A DNA stretch of 64,000 nt, taken from positions 21,945,934 through 22,009,933 of the forward strand of contig OX155951.1 in the NCBI GenBank assembly GCA_944548615.1, read 5' to 3'. Origin of the DNA: Micropterix aruncella. Lineage: Eukaryota > Arthropoda > Insecta > Lepidoptera > Micropterigidae. Of the stretch, positions 21,418-35,010 are shown one piece after another. Each line of letters opens with the position of its first letter. Within the stretch, counting starts at the first letter, position 1. The translations under genes and the position numbers were made by a program. A model generated the notes under the pieces. It had not been told where the DNA came from. It saw nothing but the letters and a program-made list of their open reading frames with translations, and did no database searches.

Positions 21418-21666
21418 TTAACAACTGTTTTTCAATAGCAACCATAACTCAGATAGACGTTCCTGACCCTGTGTATTTCTTAGGTAAGTATGAATAAGCT
21501 TAAGAGATGAGAATGCACGTTCTGCGGAAGCACTTGTAGCAGGAATAGTGACGACAAGATACGCTAACTTCAACAATTGGGGAAAGGTGTCTTCGAGGCT
21601 ATTCTGACTAATTCGTTCAAAAACATTGCAATCTTTCAATTCAAGAGAGGAGTACAAACAAATCAT
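21418..21666 (-). pseudogene. hAT transposase, C-terminal dimerisation region (relic)
   Basis: The 82-codon frame has the hAT C-terminal signature: a PATSASAERAFSSLKLI block with the Ser-Ala-Glu-Arg-x-Phe-Ser core, preceded by a hydrophobic stretch and followed by RLSELWLLL. In intact transposases this part mediates dimerisation. Upstream on the minus strand (to about 22100) the reading is broken by several stops, so the catalytic region is not intact. The style resembles ZMYM1-like hAT transposases of arthropods. It lies within the hAT boundaries 20643-22755. Confidence 0.85.
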
Positions 21667-22802
21667 TTGGTTCTTTAAAACCTTCTGTCAAAATGGTTTG
21701 CATAAATGTCAAATAATGAATCTAATGCCTTTGTAGGAAAATCTAAACGGTATTTCTCGTATAGTTTGTTGTTGAAGAGTTGGAAAAATTTCAATTTGAA
21801 AATTTGCGAATATCGATCGTCAATTTCGCAAAATATGTTGTCAATTAATTACCTGGACAAAAAGTCGTTTGTATTCAGTATGAGCACAGCGTACGTTGCG
21901 TCTCAAACGAGGTGCTGAGTTATTTTAAAGATTGTTTTCATAAATTTGATCAAATTCATATTGAAATTCAACACGTAACCAAGTCTGAAATTCCTTTATT
22001 TTGTTTTCCTTTCTTAATTCCTATAACCCACATCGACTTGTGATTTTTGAAGAATGTTGTACAAACGCTCAGTTTTTTAAAAATTCGGCGGAAAACAAGG
22101 TGAAAAAATTTAAATGGAATGATCGCATCGAGTTTTTAAAATTCTTCGCTGCTAAAACCGTATCCCCGTCTTAGTCCTGCGGGTTGTCACATATGTCAGA
22201 AAACAAAGTAATAAGAATACATTACTGACCACAAAGGACAATTTCCTCCATTTTTTTATCAGGCACTAAAACCACAAATCAATTGAAATTACACAATAAA
22301 AAATTAGCCCGACGTCACTCGCACATTGCAATCCAAACTAATTATAATGAAGTCGCGCTTTCTGTTGACACGTTCGCATTCGCAGTTCGCATTCAACGTC
22401 ATGGCTAAGCAAGCCCGGCTTAGCTCCCGATACAAAAGTTGTATATACACATATATTGTTTAGCGTAATTTGCCACAGGTGCGAATGAGAGGAACACTGA
22501 TTTTGAAAGCCGCATTGAAAGCCCATAATGTGCGAGCGAGACAGCAATCGCGCCCTGTCTATAATTATCGCACCCTGTCGATAACAGATTTTTTCTCGCG
22601 TGGAGCGAGCTGTGCGCGCTAGATAGCAGTAGGAGCGCTAGCAAAAAAAATTGTTTAGTTGTTTTTTTACGAATTGTGTTATTCATTTATTTAATTGTTA
22701 ATTTGGAATTATAGGCAAGCCAGGCTTTTCGGCTTATATGAAGAGACCGCCACTGGTCCGACGCAAGGTGCCGTCCGGCGTTAGGCGACTTTCCCCTAAG
22801 TC

Positions 22803-23117
22803 TAATTAACGTGACTCCCTGGTATAAAACTACAAAATTAAGCATTTTTGGTAAATATTAAAATATATATGTATTTGCATATTTCCTGCGGTTTGCGATC
22901 CTCTCCCAGCCCGCGAGGCGAAGCTTGACCAGCATGCGGCAAAACGGCTTGGCAAACACGGCGCGGCGCTCCGCGGAGGCACTGCTCCGGCAAATGAGTG
23001 TAAACATGCTTGACAAGCATGCTTGATGTGTTATTAGGCCACGTCAAGCATGATCGTCAAGCACGTAAATGCTTAACAAGCAGTTTTGATCGTCTAGACC
23101 TAGAGAACCCTTAAGTT
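22803..23117. mobile_element. Partial copy of the palindromic TIR family, outer host of the nest
   Basis: 22803-22935 is collinear with 21007-21130 (shared TAATTAACGTGACTCCCTGG, then TTTCCTGCGGTTT and the AGCTTGACCAGCATGC region). It ends near 23117 with CGTCTAGACCTAGAGAACCCTTAA, a family terminus. Its left half is cut by the TTAGGGG element. The missing left part may be among 19797-20511. Confidence 0.65.
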
Positions 23118-24126
23118 TATTAGCTTACCAGATATTGTTTTAAAAGAACCCAGTGAAATATTGTACATATACCGATGACTACTATCATTATCACTAAAAG
23201 TGTTATGCTAATAAATCAATTTCATTGGTAATACATCAAAGCGTTAAATTTGTTTTTATTATGTACATGAGTTACTGCCGCCTATTAGGACTAATTATTG
23301 TAGGTTTGATTGAGTTGGTAATATGCCAATAAAGGTTGTCAATAAATGTCCATAATCTGGACAAATTTGCCATTCATGCTCTAGTTAAATCTTTCTCATA
23401 CATCTGTCTACTTAGCATCTCACGCTTGCTCGTTTACGAGGATTGCGGAAACAGTATAATATTATTATCTCGTTTTACTGGCTATCAACCGCTTGATTGA
23501 TTTGTCGCTGTGAACTTAGCGTTTCGAACTCAGGGCCCTATGTTTTTTTTCAGTTTGGCTATGTCCAAACGGAGTTATTCCACCTTCCGCAGGTTAGCAC
23601 TAATTATGCACAAAACTATTTCATTTATAGGGTATGTAAAATTTGTAACACGCGGCTCGGCGATATTGACGTATTCAATACTTCATCTATCGCTCTTAAG
23701 AAAGCAATGATTAACGACGGTGTTGACATATCACAATATATAATATAATATAAAATAATAATCATAATAGTATTCAAGAATATATTTAAATAATATGTAT
23801 GACTATATTATTGAGCGTGTATTCACATACAATTATATTTATGTACTTATTACGACTCCTCTTCCCAGTTCTCACCTCTCCCTATGTGTGTTTATTCTTC
23901 AGAAATAAAATACGTTAAGAGTTTAAATTATGAATATTTAAGTTGAAACATGTAATTTTTTACCGAATATATTATACAGCTATATGTTTCCTAAACAATA
24001 ATAAAATCAAGAAGAAAAAAAACTTTATTTCGGCGACGGCTCATCAGGTTTGCCTACCGAAAATTCATCTTCTCATACATTTTCTATAATACTTTTAGAG
24101 CCAATTTCGGAGAACCCATTGTCTAT
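23118..24126. other. AT-rich DNA without recognisable gene
   Basis: Overlapping frames at 23497-23748 have no domain. An AATAT/ATAAT-rich run lies at 23730-23770. Nothing assignable. Confidence 0.4.
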
Positions 24127-24835
24127 TTGGGAGTTCATGGACCCTTGCTGAGTTGGCCACGAAGACCCATTTGTTCAGGGTTGTTCGCACTCACGGGTCA
24201 ACACCCATCCGGCGGCCTCCACGCATCAAGTGCTAGCCCGGGTAGGACTCTGGTCTTGGGGCTAGTTTCCCTTAGGAGTCAATCTTCTGGCGCTCCTGGA
24301 CGGTCTGCGCACCGTGCGGTGTAAGCCAATCGATTGTGCATTCTGACTAACAGTCGGGGGAGTCTGAAAGCAGTACTATTTCCTATAGAGCGGGGGTGGT
24401 TGCTGAAATTACGGCGACTGCTCTTTAAACGACCATCGGCTACCGGATCCCGGGTGAACGGCCGGGCAAAGGACGCCGTGGTCCGCGATAGATTCGGTTT
24501 ACACCGTTTCACCACTTCGTGAGGGAGAGGGCCGCGCAAGCGACCTCGAACTCGAAACCAGTCGAGAGACCAGAGTAATCTGTTCGCAATTGGAAGTAAG
24601 GGCGTGAGTGTAAGCTGTATGATACCAGGTATGTTACCCGCTGGGTAACATACCTGGTTATCTTGCTGATAAGGCGTTGGCCTCTTACGAGCATGTGGCG
24701 GAGCTTGACAGTGAACTGTTTTGCCCAAGTCTTCTGCGTTCACTTCAAGGGAAATAGAACGACTAATCGTTAAAGCTTCCTGAGGTGACGGGTTCGCCCT
24801 TTGTAGTTGACAGCTCTATTTGTCTAATATAATTC
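24127..24835 (+). repeat. Dispersed repeat family R, copy 2 (longest)
   Basis: Shares ordered blocks with 52960-53565: a GTGCATTCTGACTAA block (24333 and 53091), CGCGCAAGCGAC (24532 and 53307) and the terminal GAGGTGACGGGTTCGCCC block (24783 and 53506). It is GC-rich compared with the flanks. It contains a perfect 16-bp inverted repeat with a 3-base loop at about 24630-24664 that is absent from the other copies. No domain in any frame. Confidence 0.65.
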
Positions 24836-25315
24836 TGTTTTAAGTTGTCGTAATATTATTTATCACTCGTTTCTATATCAATATGGAAGAGTAGCATCAA
24901 TTATACTTTTATGTGTTTCTAACGCTGTTGATATCCTTTACGACACAAATGCATTTTTATTGTTTGCAAATATTAGAACGAAGCTATGCAATGGCTAAAT
25001 TCTTCCAGGCAATCGGCATATAAGGCCGCTGCACACTGCGCACTTCTATTATTATATTACATTGAATTACATTTTCGTCGTGTGCAATTGACGGCTAAAA
25101 ACCTTTCTTGGACGTGCCAAAACAAATGTTTTAGGCAGTAAGTCTCGTTACTACTCTTTACTTAACATATGTACATAGGTTATCAAGAATTTAACTACTA
25201 GATTGTCAAAATATAAATATAAATAATCATCAAATAGAGCTTAATAATTAAAATAGTAAATAATTCGTATAGATACGAAGTATAAGTTATTATATTTATT
25301 AATGATTCCTTATTC
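24836..25315. other. AT-rich DNA, no gene seen
   Basis: No assignable repeat or frame before the LINE fragment. Confidence 0.4.
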
Positions 25316-25580
25316 TTGTCACAGAAGATACAGTATAGTGCAGAAGATAAGAGATGTGTCATCTGCAAATAGTGTAATGTCATCACTCTCAGATGCCAGA
25401 TATCCCGGCAAGTCATTGGTGTACACTAAAAGTAAAAAAATATTTAGGGTACAACCTTGAGGTACACCCTTTATTACCAGGATCGGTTGGCTAGCGTGCA
25501 TTTTCCCTCTCAATGTTTGAGAATCATCAAAAACGTACATGGAAAGTTTGCACCGTCCCTCCACATTGCTTGTGTCCTCC
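25316..25580 (-). pseudogene. LINE reverse transcriptase fragment (Jockey/CR1 type)
   Basis: The minus frame 25319-25564 reads GVPQGCTLN, then YTNDLPGYL, then LFADDTSLIF. These are RT motifs equivalent to VPQG(S)xLGP, YINDLP and the catalytic FADD of non-LTR retrotransposons. Only about 80 residues remain and both sides are lost, so it is a dead internal scrap. Clade assignment between Jockey and CR1/L2 is uncertain. Confidence 0.85.
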
Positions 25581-25731
25581 GAAAAAAAAAATATTTAAAA
25601 AAATATATATTACGGTAAATAAAGTTTGCAGCGAAAATAAATTTAGGGCTGCGGATATCATAGTTTTTAAGCGGTTCTACTTACAAAAAGAAAGTAGCTA
25701 TTAATTTCACGTCAATGGAAAATATTTTTAG

Positions 25732-26097
<366 letters not shown>

Positions 26098-26142
26098 ATA
26101 AGGTTTGTAAAGAAATCCGTTTATAGGATGATGTTTTTATTT

Positions 26143-26634
<492 letters not shown>

Positions 26635-26651
26635 TGATTGTAAATATGTAA

Positions 26652-27017
26652 ATTATTATTTTTTCAAATTGAAATTTTGTTTATCACTAAATAAATGAAA
26701 TGATAAAATAATGAAAGGGCACTTATCTGGTCTGTGGTGACCAGGAGTGACTCCACGCCTTCTTCTTCTCTTCCCTCAGTGTTTGCTGGTGCTTCCTGCT
26801 GTGGCACTAGAATCCGATTAAAATGGCCTCACACAGCGGCAACACAGCAATGCGAGACGAGAATGAATGCTGGAAAATAATAGGCGATTAGTGTTTCTTA
26901 AATATTAATGATTGTTATAAAATGTATATCAATATTTCGGCTCAGCCGTCGTCAAGATATGTGACATTTCTGAAATCGAACAATTCGTTGAAAATTTAAA
27001 TTCAAGGAATCGAACAA
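26652..27017 (-). repeat. Left inverted repeat (pLTR) of the Penelope-like element
   Basis: Reverse complement of 28902-29246, with roughly 20 extra bases near 26820-26845 (a GGCCTCACACAGCGGC segment missing on the right) and few other differences. Confidence 0.9.
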
Positions 27018-27082
27018 CAAGGCATCTTAGAGATGAAACTTTCTATAAAAAACTATCTAGAGATCCAAACAAAAATTTTGCA

Positions 27083-28765
27083 GTGAAAATAAAAAAATAT
27101 ATTGAACAAAATAAATCAAATGAAAAATTATCAGACGAAGATGTTAAAACTTTAATTCCTGATCCTATCAGAACTCCAAATTTTTACCTATTACCTAAAA
27201 TTCACAAGCCTAATAATCCTGGACGACCAATAGTCGCAAGCTTTAACTCTCCGACAGAAAGAATTTCGGCTTTTGTAGATTATATTTTACAACCTTTTGT
27301 GAAAAATCTAAATTCTCATATCAAAGACAGCTATCATTTTATTGATATTTTAAAGAATACTGTAATTCCAAAGTCAGACGACCTATTATTTGTTACTATT
27401 GACGCCATATCCCTGTATACCAATATTCCTCATAATTTAGGATTGGAAGCCATTTCTTATTTTCTTGATGAGAGACCTCATCCTCAAATACCTTCTACGG
27501 ATTTTCTTTGCAAATTAGCCGAGTTTGTCTTAACGTGTAATGCTTTCTCCTTTGAAGATGAATTTTATCTTCAAATTAAAGGGACTGCTATGGGCACGCG
27601 AATGGCACCTTCGTATGCCAACCTTTTCATGGGATTATTCGAGCAAAATTTTCTTCAAACGCAAAATTTAAAACCCATATTATGGTATAGATTTATTGAC
27701 GACATAGTAATGATTTGGCCACACGGACAAACTACTCTAACAACCTTTCTTGACGACCTAAATAATTTTGGCCCTTTGAATTTCACTCATACCATTTCTA
27801 AATCACAAATTACTTTCTTAGATGTTGATTTAACAATTTCCGAAGGTAAAATTAAAACCGCGATTCATATAAAACCTACAAATAAAGAACAGTATTTACA
27901 CTTTGATAGCTGTCATCCATTTCACACCAAGAGATCCATTCCCTATTCAATGTCCATTCGCGGACACCGTTTAGTTAACAACAAAGAAAATTTAGATAAA
28001 TATCTCAATAATCTAAAGCAATCTCTTCTTGAAAGAAAATACCCTGCTCCTCTATTGGATAAACATATTCTAAACTCTGAAGTAAAATATATACCAAAAC
28101 CTAAAATTTCTTCAAATAAAAATAATAATAATAATAAAATCTTTCTTAGCACCACTTATTTTCCTGGTGCTGAGAAACTGCGAGATATATTATCTGATTT
28201 ATTCCCCATCATTTCTAATGATGCATCCACTAAGGATCTCTTAGATTCACCGCCAATTTTATCTTTCCGCAGACCACCTAATATTAGATCAATATTAAAC
28301 AAAACAAAAAATAATCAAAATTTCTCTATTGGTAATAATACTTTTGGGCTTCAACCTTGTGGTCGTCCACGTTGTAAAACTTGTCCTCTGTTAGATCTAA
28401 GTCCTTTTTTTACCAGTCCAAATACTACTAATAGTTACAGGGTTCCCTTTCATTGCAGTTGTATTTCAAAAAATATAGTATATCAACTTCTGTGCAGGAC
28501 TTGTGATGCCTTTTATATCGGTGAAACAACAACACCACTTAATATTAGACTAAATAATCATAGGGCTAGTGTAGGAAATGAAAGCCAACTCCCAATATCT
28601 TTGCATGCCAGGGCGCATAATTTATCTTTTGATCAATGTTTTAAAGTTAAAATAATAAAATGCCTTGGGGATAATGCAAAAGAAAGGGACGTCAAATCTT
28701 GGGAATTGGCTTATATTTATATTTTAGGCGCTTGCAAAGGTTCCGGTCTCAATAGGCAAAATTAA
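27083..28765 (+). CDS. Penelope-like reverse transcriptase with GIY-YIG endonuclease
   Basis: 560 codons from a GTG. The same frame is open back to 26921 without an ATG, reaching into the left inverted repeat, so the natural N-terminus is missing. RT motifs are TPNFYLLPKIHK (31-42), DAISLYTNIPH (107-117), GTAMGTRMAPSYANLFMG (167-184) and the catalytic FIDD (204-207). A Cys cluster CX4CX2C (426-434) precedes a GIY-YIG nuclease with VY (466-467), YIG (478-480), R489, H493 and a candidate metal-binding E541. The enzyme would nick a target and use the free 3' end to prime copying of its RNA in the nucleus. No internal stop or frameshift was seen, so RT and nuclease may still be active if expressed. 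Confidence 0.93.
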   Translation: MKIKKYIEQNKSNEKLSDEDVKTLIPDPIRTPNFYLLPKIHKPNNPGRPIVASFNSPTERISAFVDYILQPFVKNLNSHIKDSYHFIDILKNTVIPKSDDLLFVTIDAISLYTNIPHNLGLEAISYFLDERPHPQIPSTDFLCKLAEFVLTCNAFSFEDEFYLQIKGTAMGTRMAPSYANLFMGLFEQNFLQTQNLKPILWYRFIDDIVMIWPHGQTTLTTFLDDLNNFGPLNFTHTISKSQITFLDVDLTISEGKIKTAIHIKPTNKEQYLHFDSCHPFHTKRSIPYSMSIRGHRLVNNKENLDKYLNNLKQSLLERKYPAPLLDKHILNSEVKYIPKPKISSNKNNNNNKIFLSTTYFPGAEKLRDILSDLFPIISNDASTKDLLDSPPILSFRRPPNIRSILNKTKNNQNFSIGNNTFGLQPCGRPRCKTCPLLDLSPFFTSPNTTNSYRVPFHCSCISKNIVYQLLCRTCDAFYIGETTTPLNIRLNNHRASVGNESQLPISLHARAHNLSFDQCFKVKIIKCLGDNAKERDVKSWELAYIYILGACKGSGLNRQN

Positions 28766-28901
28766 TAAGGTTTATCATATTATCATAATCATCAAATGCT
28801 TTTTCTTTTAATTTATAATCATTCATTTTAAAATAACGTTTTGCACGGTTGGTTATGGTACCTTAACTAAATCGTGTAAAATATTATTAATCCATTTCTT
28901 T

Positions 28902-30568
<1,667 letters not shown>

Positions 30569-31776
30569 ATTTCAGCTGAATATACCAACAAAATTGTACT
30601 GCTTGGTCGTATAATTAATTGAATTGATTTGAATAACAGAGAATAGGTAGATTATAGATTTGGCTATGTAAAGAGATGGAGCAGTAAAGCGGTAAAATTT
30701 ATAAACTGTTTGCAACAGTTTCTAGACTATACGGATATCCACCAGCAGCTGATAATTAGATTTTAACTAAGGTTAATCTACATAGATATTGAAAACAAAA
30801 TGCTTTTTTAGATGTGTTAAGTATAGGCGTGCAAAATGATTTAACTGGGCCAAACATGGCGGATTGCTTACGCAAATACGCCATTGTGAAACGAAACGGC
30901 AATGTTGGGCTGTGTCGTGGTGAGACAGGAAATGGTGGATTTATCGCTAGTTTTATCGTTTCACCTGAGCGCAGGCGAATCGTGATCTATTTACGCCTTT
31001 ATGCGTACACCTAAAGAACCGTTACTTCTGGATAACATCGTAGAAGACCGATAAGGTTCTTTCTTGAGTAACACTCTTTTCTTGAGTAACACTTGCTCGT
31101 GCCATGGTATCATGCAGCTCATCTGAAGTTTGTGGGGATTTAGTTAGATGTATCTCAACTTCCGGTATGTACAATAATATCATGCGTGGAGTTAGGGAGT
31201 AAACTGTTTGTTTTGATCTGTCAAGGGTATCATTACTCTAATATTATAATCCTCCGATAGTAGGTAACTTCGGTAGCCTGCAAAACGGATATTGTTCTCT
31301 CTAATGTTTTCACCATATACTTTATCAAGTGTATCTTGGCATCCCTGTCTAACGCACATCCGATTCTTTTACTGTTTACAACTCGTCTTTGTTAGGAATA
31401 CGGATTTCCAGTTGCACAAGTGAGTACTTGTCCCAGTGTCCCCTCAATGGAAGCCAATGAAAATGTCGAAAAAAATAGATTACAAATCAACCACTGAGAA
31501 TGTTTTGATCACGTAACACGAGGCGTGCCTAGATTGGCTTCCGTTACTATACAACATTTCGTATCCTATGCCGTTTCGGAACGGACGATCTTGGGAAGTC
31601 ATCTCTATCTCTATTTGTTATTTAATTTTCAAGACTCGTAATTGCTACTCGATGACCTATCACAACGGACGAACTGTCACAGGTGATTTCTAAAGATTGC
31701 ATTTTTGACACAACTGGTCTGGACAGCAACTGGTCTGGATTGCTTTTTATATACAAACGGCGGAATTATCACTAAG
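30569..31776. other. AT-rich DNA without recognisable gene
   Basis: Short frames only. A small tandem repeat of TTCTTGAGTAACACT lies at about 31061-31091. Confidence 0.4.
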
Positions 31777-32100
31777 TTATATTCCAGTCAACAACCATTG
31801 CATACTAAATTGAAGATCTAATTGTAGAAGATAGCAATAAATACCAAACAAAAAATTAAAAGGTAAATGTAAAATATCTAGGATATAAAAGAAATACAGG
31901 ATATGATGAGAATGGGGTAAAGAATAGGTTTGTTGAGAGAAATAACGATTATTTAATGACTTCTTGAAGGCGAATAGTGACGGAGCGCTTCCGACATCAG
32001 AAGATCGCTGGCCATCTTGTTGAGAATCGACGTCGTGGTTTCTGGTCTTAGATATTTCAGTTTCAGATACGTTTTTAACCAATTCCTACTTATCAAATTG
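31777..32100 (-). pseudogene. Possible LINE C-terminal relic
   Basis: The minus frame contains KTRNHD and, further on, SAPSLFAFKKSLN. Both resemble the C-terminal end of Jockey/CR1-type LINE ORF2, where a RNHD-like motif precedes a WNxLP...FKxxL ending. The middle segment is frameshifted. Only this local similarity supports the call. Confidence 0.4.
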
Positions 32101-33343
32101 TAGTAGTCGATTCTGCATATTATTTTCTGCCTCTGTTTTCTAATCTTTTCTAAATACAGATATTGGGATTTTGGTGGAATACCTTTTTTCTAGATATTAG
32201 TTTTTCTAGATATTAGTGAGACCAAACGATACATTCTTCGGATTATCTCTGCTATGGTAGGCTCTATCAATATAAATCAGAACCATTGAGGATTTAGCTA
32301 ATTTTTAACCGAGGGACTTGTAAATAAGACCAGTTTGATTATGTAATTAGTGAGAGAGACGTTGTGTCTGTATGAATGGATAGAAATATTTAAATGACAC
32401 CTCTATATATTATAATATGATAACTGAATATAGTACAGTAAACTGTATAGGACATTGAAATTAATTTATTTATATTGATATAACAACTTAAAATTTTAAT
32501 GCAATTGTAACATATTTCGTCATGAAATGTGCGAAATTAAAGTTCAAAAAAATACACTTAATGACAAGGGCATTTTAAAAAATAATAATAATGGGCTTAA
32601 CAGAATAATAGATATCTGTTGTTGGTGTCGATAATAGATACTGAGCTTGTACGCCTTTAGGAACATTTATATGAGTATATTTCATGTTTACATGAATATA
32701 ATTTGTCATGAGACAAGACGTATTCTTCGTAAAAACGCACACACCAAACTCAAAAGGCTACCTTCCTTTCAAAAAAGGGCCGGCCTTTCCTCGAACTGCA
32801 TTGATTGCTCGCAGCGGACACATTGTACATAGATAATGCACAATTATTGTTATTGACTGCGGCCAACATCAACAGGAAATTCTCCATTACATCCGTGATC
32901 CGCTGTCGAACGCCGCACCACAACTCGCCGCGTCTATTTTCACGTTTTTATTTTCCTGTATCGAGAGAAAACTTTTATTGTGAAGTTTCAAATCGAATAA
33001 CTAGTCGTGGGACGGGTCTTGAAGATTTACTGCATCTAGATTTACAAGGCCAAACAGTATCATCATCAGTAGCATCAACAGTACAATGTAGATGGCTGAG
33101 TGATGCAAACTTCACAAATTATATGTATCTATAAATATTGATGATTCAGATTTAGAAATTTCCTTTTACCTTTTCTGTATAGCTATCCAATCTAATTATG
33201 CGAGTTTAATTTTAGGAGTGTTAACAAGTCGATGGACGTCACCTAGACAACTTAATTTTTAAACTTTTATAACACTAAAAAACATTTTTTCAAGTTTCTA
33301 GTAATATCAATAAACAGGTAAATATATTAAAAAAATAAAAAAG
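32101..33343. other. AT-rich DNA without recognisable gene
   Basis: A 109-codon plus frame (32805-33134) has no domain I recognise. Otherwise only short frames. Confidence 0.4.
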
Positions 33344-33737
33344 CACGACTGACGTTACAGAATGTGAACTATTGTATTTATAAAATTATATTACCGTTTT
33401 TCATGAAATACTTGTGGTTTAGGTATTTAGCCATATAGATAAATGTATATTTCCGGAATGAATCAGACCTTTCATTTGACACTAAACACGATATATTTAT
33501 GTAAATTTATTGACATTTTGACATTTAGACATGATATTTGGAGTAGTTACTTGATATTGGGACAGTTAAGGTACCATATAACATTTGGGATGATATAACA
33601 ATTCTAACAATACCACACATTTCTAGATCGGTCCAAGTTAAAAGTTATTGTTTAAAAGTTATGGTAGAATAAAGAAACGAAAACATACTTAAATGAACCC
33701 TGAACACATTACACTCCTTTTTTGTTGGGCAGTCGTA
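33344..33737 (-). mobile_element. CACGACTG-ended MITE family, copy B (full length)
   Basis: 394 bp. It starts CACGACTG (plus strand) and ends CAGTCGTA. Reading on the minus strand it has the family order: GCCCAACAAAAAAGGAGTG, GTGTTCAGGGTTCAT, TTTCTTTATTCTACCATAAC, and later GTGTTTAGTGTCAAATGAAA. No coding capacity. Confidence 0.8.
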
Positions 33738-34635
33738 TAAAAATGTATAAGTTTGGTAGTTGTTATTTACTTTTCACACTGTATAATAATATTTATAACA
33801 TAACTAATTATATAACTATCGATCTGCAAGTGTTGCGAAATTAGGCTTTACAAATTTAATAGGGACTTGTTAGAATACAATAAAGATAGAACAAATAGTC
33901 ACATCGCCGGAGAGAAGGATAGAATAGAATTCTTATACGTGTGTATATAAGCATGTATAATATATCGATATTATAGGTCATTTGTACATTATTTGACTTT
34001 ATATCTAAAATATGAAGGGTGTACTTGAATATTGAAGTATTAAGTATTATTCTAGAAAAAGACATGAAGACCCATTTCAGGCAGAAGATCCATTTAAGAG
34101 TTATTTATTCAGTACTGGAACCTTAGAGATCTGAGAATGATGGAGATACTCTATATTACCACAGGAGGTATCCTATCTTTGGCTACTGGTTTCCCAGCAA
34201 TACACTCTCATCAGCATGGTGATTCTTATCGTAGTAGCTCAACGTCTGCCTCCCTCCGGCTGGATAATCACCTCTTCGAACCGGGCAATTATCCTAGAGA
34301 GGAAAAAGCAAGGTTGGTCGGATGACACGATAACGGTAACGCTCTTTTCTCTGTCCTCTGTAAATTGCGGGAAATTGTAATGTTACCGGCGGAAACCCAC
34401 GCTTTCTAGAGCATGCTGAGTGCTGAGGTCGCCAACAATACCGGATTCCCTACGAGTCGACGTAAGTCTCTGCTCATCACTGCGCAGACTAATCGGCGAA
34501 GTACATGAGGTACACCTATTACCGGTACGAGTACAGTGCAGCAAATATTTTTTGGTAGGTGTACCAGTATGTACCTACGAGACCTAGGTGTACGCGGTGC
34601 TAGGTCGACAGCTTTTCTGCAGAATCTGAATTGCT
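33738..34635. other. AT-rich DNA without recognisable gene
   Basis: Frames at 33856-34065 and 34137-34325 have no domain. Around 34508-34602 the motif AGGTACACCT and its inverses recur several times, forming a small imperfect palindrome. Confidence 0.4.
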
Positions 34636-34890
34636 ACGTGACAGCTCGTTGGCATATTGGTTAGGTCGCCTGATCTTACTTTGTAATGCCCCGGGTTCGA
34701 TTCCCGGCTGGGTTACCATTTTCCCTTGGGATGAAATTAACGGAATTGCATTTCAATTCCGTCGATCGAATGCAATAACAAGACACACACTTACACACAT
34801 GTTACACGCACACATGCATATAAATACTTCATAGTAGGGTAGGTTGTAAGAGATTTTCTACTGACAATAAACCCGCCCATTGTGAAATTT
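34636..34890 (+). mobile_element. tRNA-derived SINE
   Basis: The head is tRNA-like: an A-box match TGGCATATTGG (34650-34660) and an exact B-box GGTTCGATTCC (34694-34704), 33 bases apart, as in RNA polymerase III internal promoters. A body without coding potential follows. The tail CCATTGTGAAATTTCACAA ends in a short A run. The 3' body recurs inverted at 44187-44363, which supports a dispersed SINE. It would rely on a LINE reverse transcriptase in trans. It is not a functional tRNA because the acceptor and anticodon stems do not pair properly. Confidence 0.82.
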
Positions 34891-34974
34891 CACAAAAAAA
34901 GAGTTTAAAAAAAACTCTACTCCGAAGACTAAACACAACAATAAAATCGCAACCTTACCTTGGAGACGACAAGA

Positions 34975-34978
34975 GAAG

Positions 34979-35008
<30 letters not shown>
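34975..35008 (+). repeat. GAA microsatellite
   Basis: About eleven GAA units. Confidence 0.95.

Positions 35009-35010
<2 letters not shown>

Larger units (their letters stand above)
20643..22755 (-). mobile_element. hAT-superfamily DNA transposon relic, 2.1 kb
   Basis: Both ends read CAGTGGCG inward (20643 on plus, 22755 on minus) and are flanked by a perfect 8-bp target duplication GTCCGACG (20635-20642 and 22756-22763). Eight-base duplications and CAGTGGCG-type ends are typical of hAT elements. The interior carries a decayed transposase on the minus strand with a recognisable C-terminal dimerisation domain, plus a nested TIR element at 20862-21166. Perfect duplications alongside a broken gene suggest the copy was non-autonomous or has decayed since insertion. 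Confidence 0.9.
20512..22799. mobile_element. TTAGGGG-ended MITE split by a hAT insertion
   Basis: The left part (20512-20642) begins TTAGGGGAAGTCCCCTAACGCC. The right part (22764-22799) ends with its inverted match GGCGTTAGGCGACTTTCCCCTAA. The two halves total about 167 bp and were separated by the hAT element. No clear target duplication of this outer element was found. Family unknown. Confidence 0.75.

Noticed and set aside
32805..33134. 109-codon plus frame as a host gene
   Set aside because: No domain and composition like its surroundings.
34645..34718. tRNA gene
   Set aside because: A and B boxes are good, but the stems of a functional tRNA do not form and a SINE body follows.
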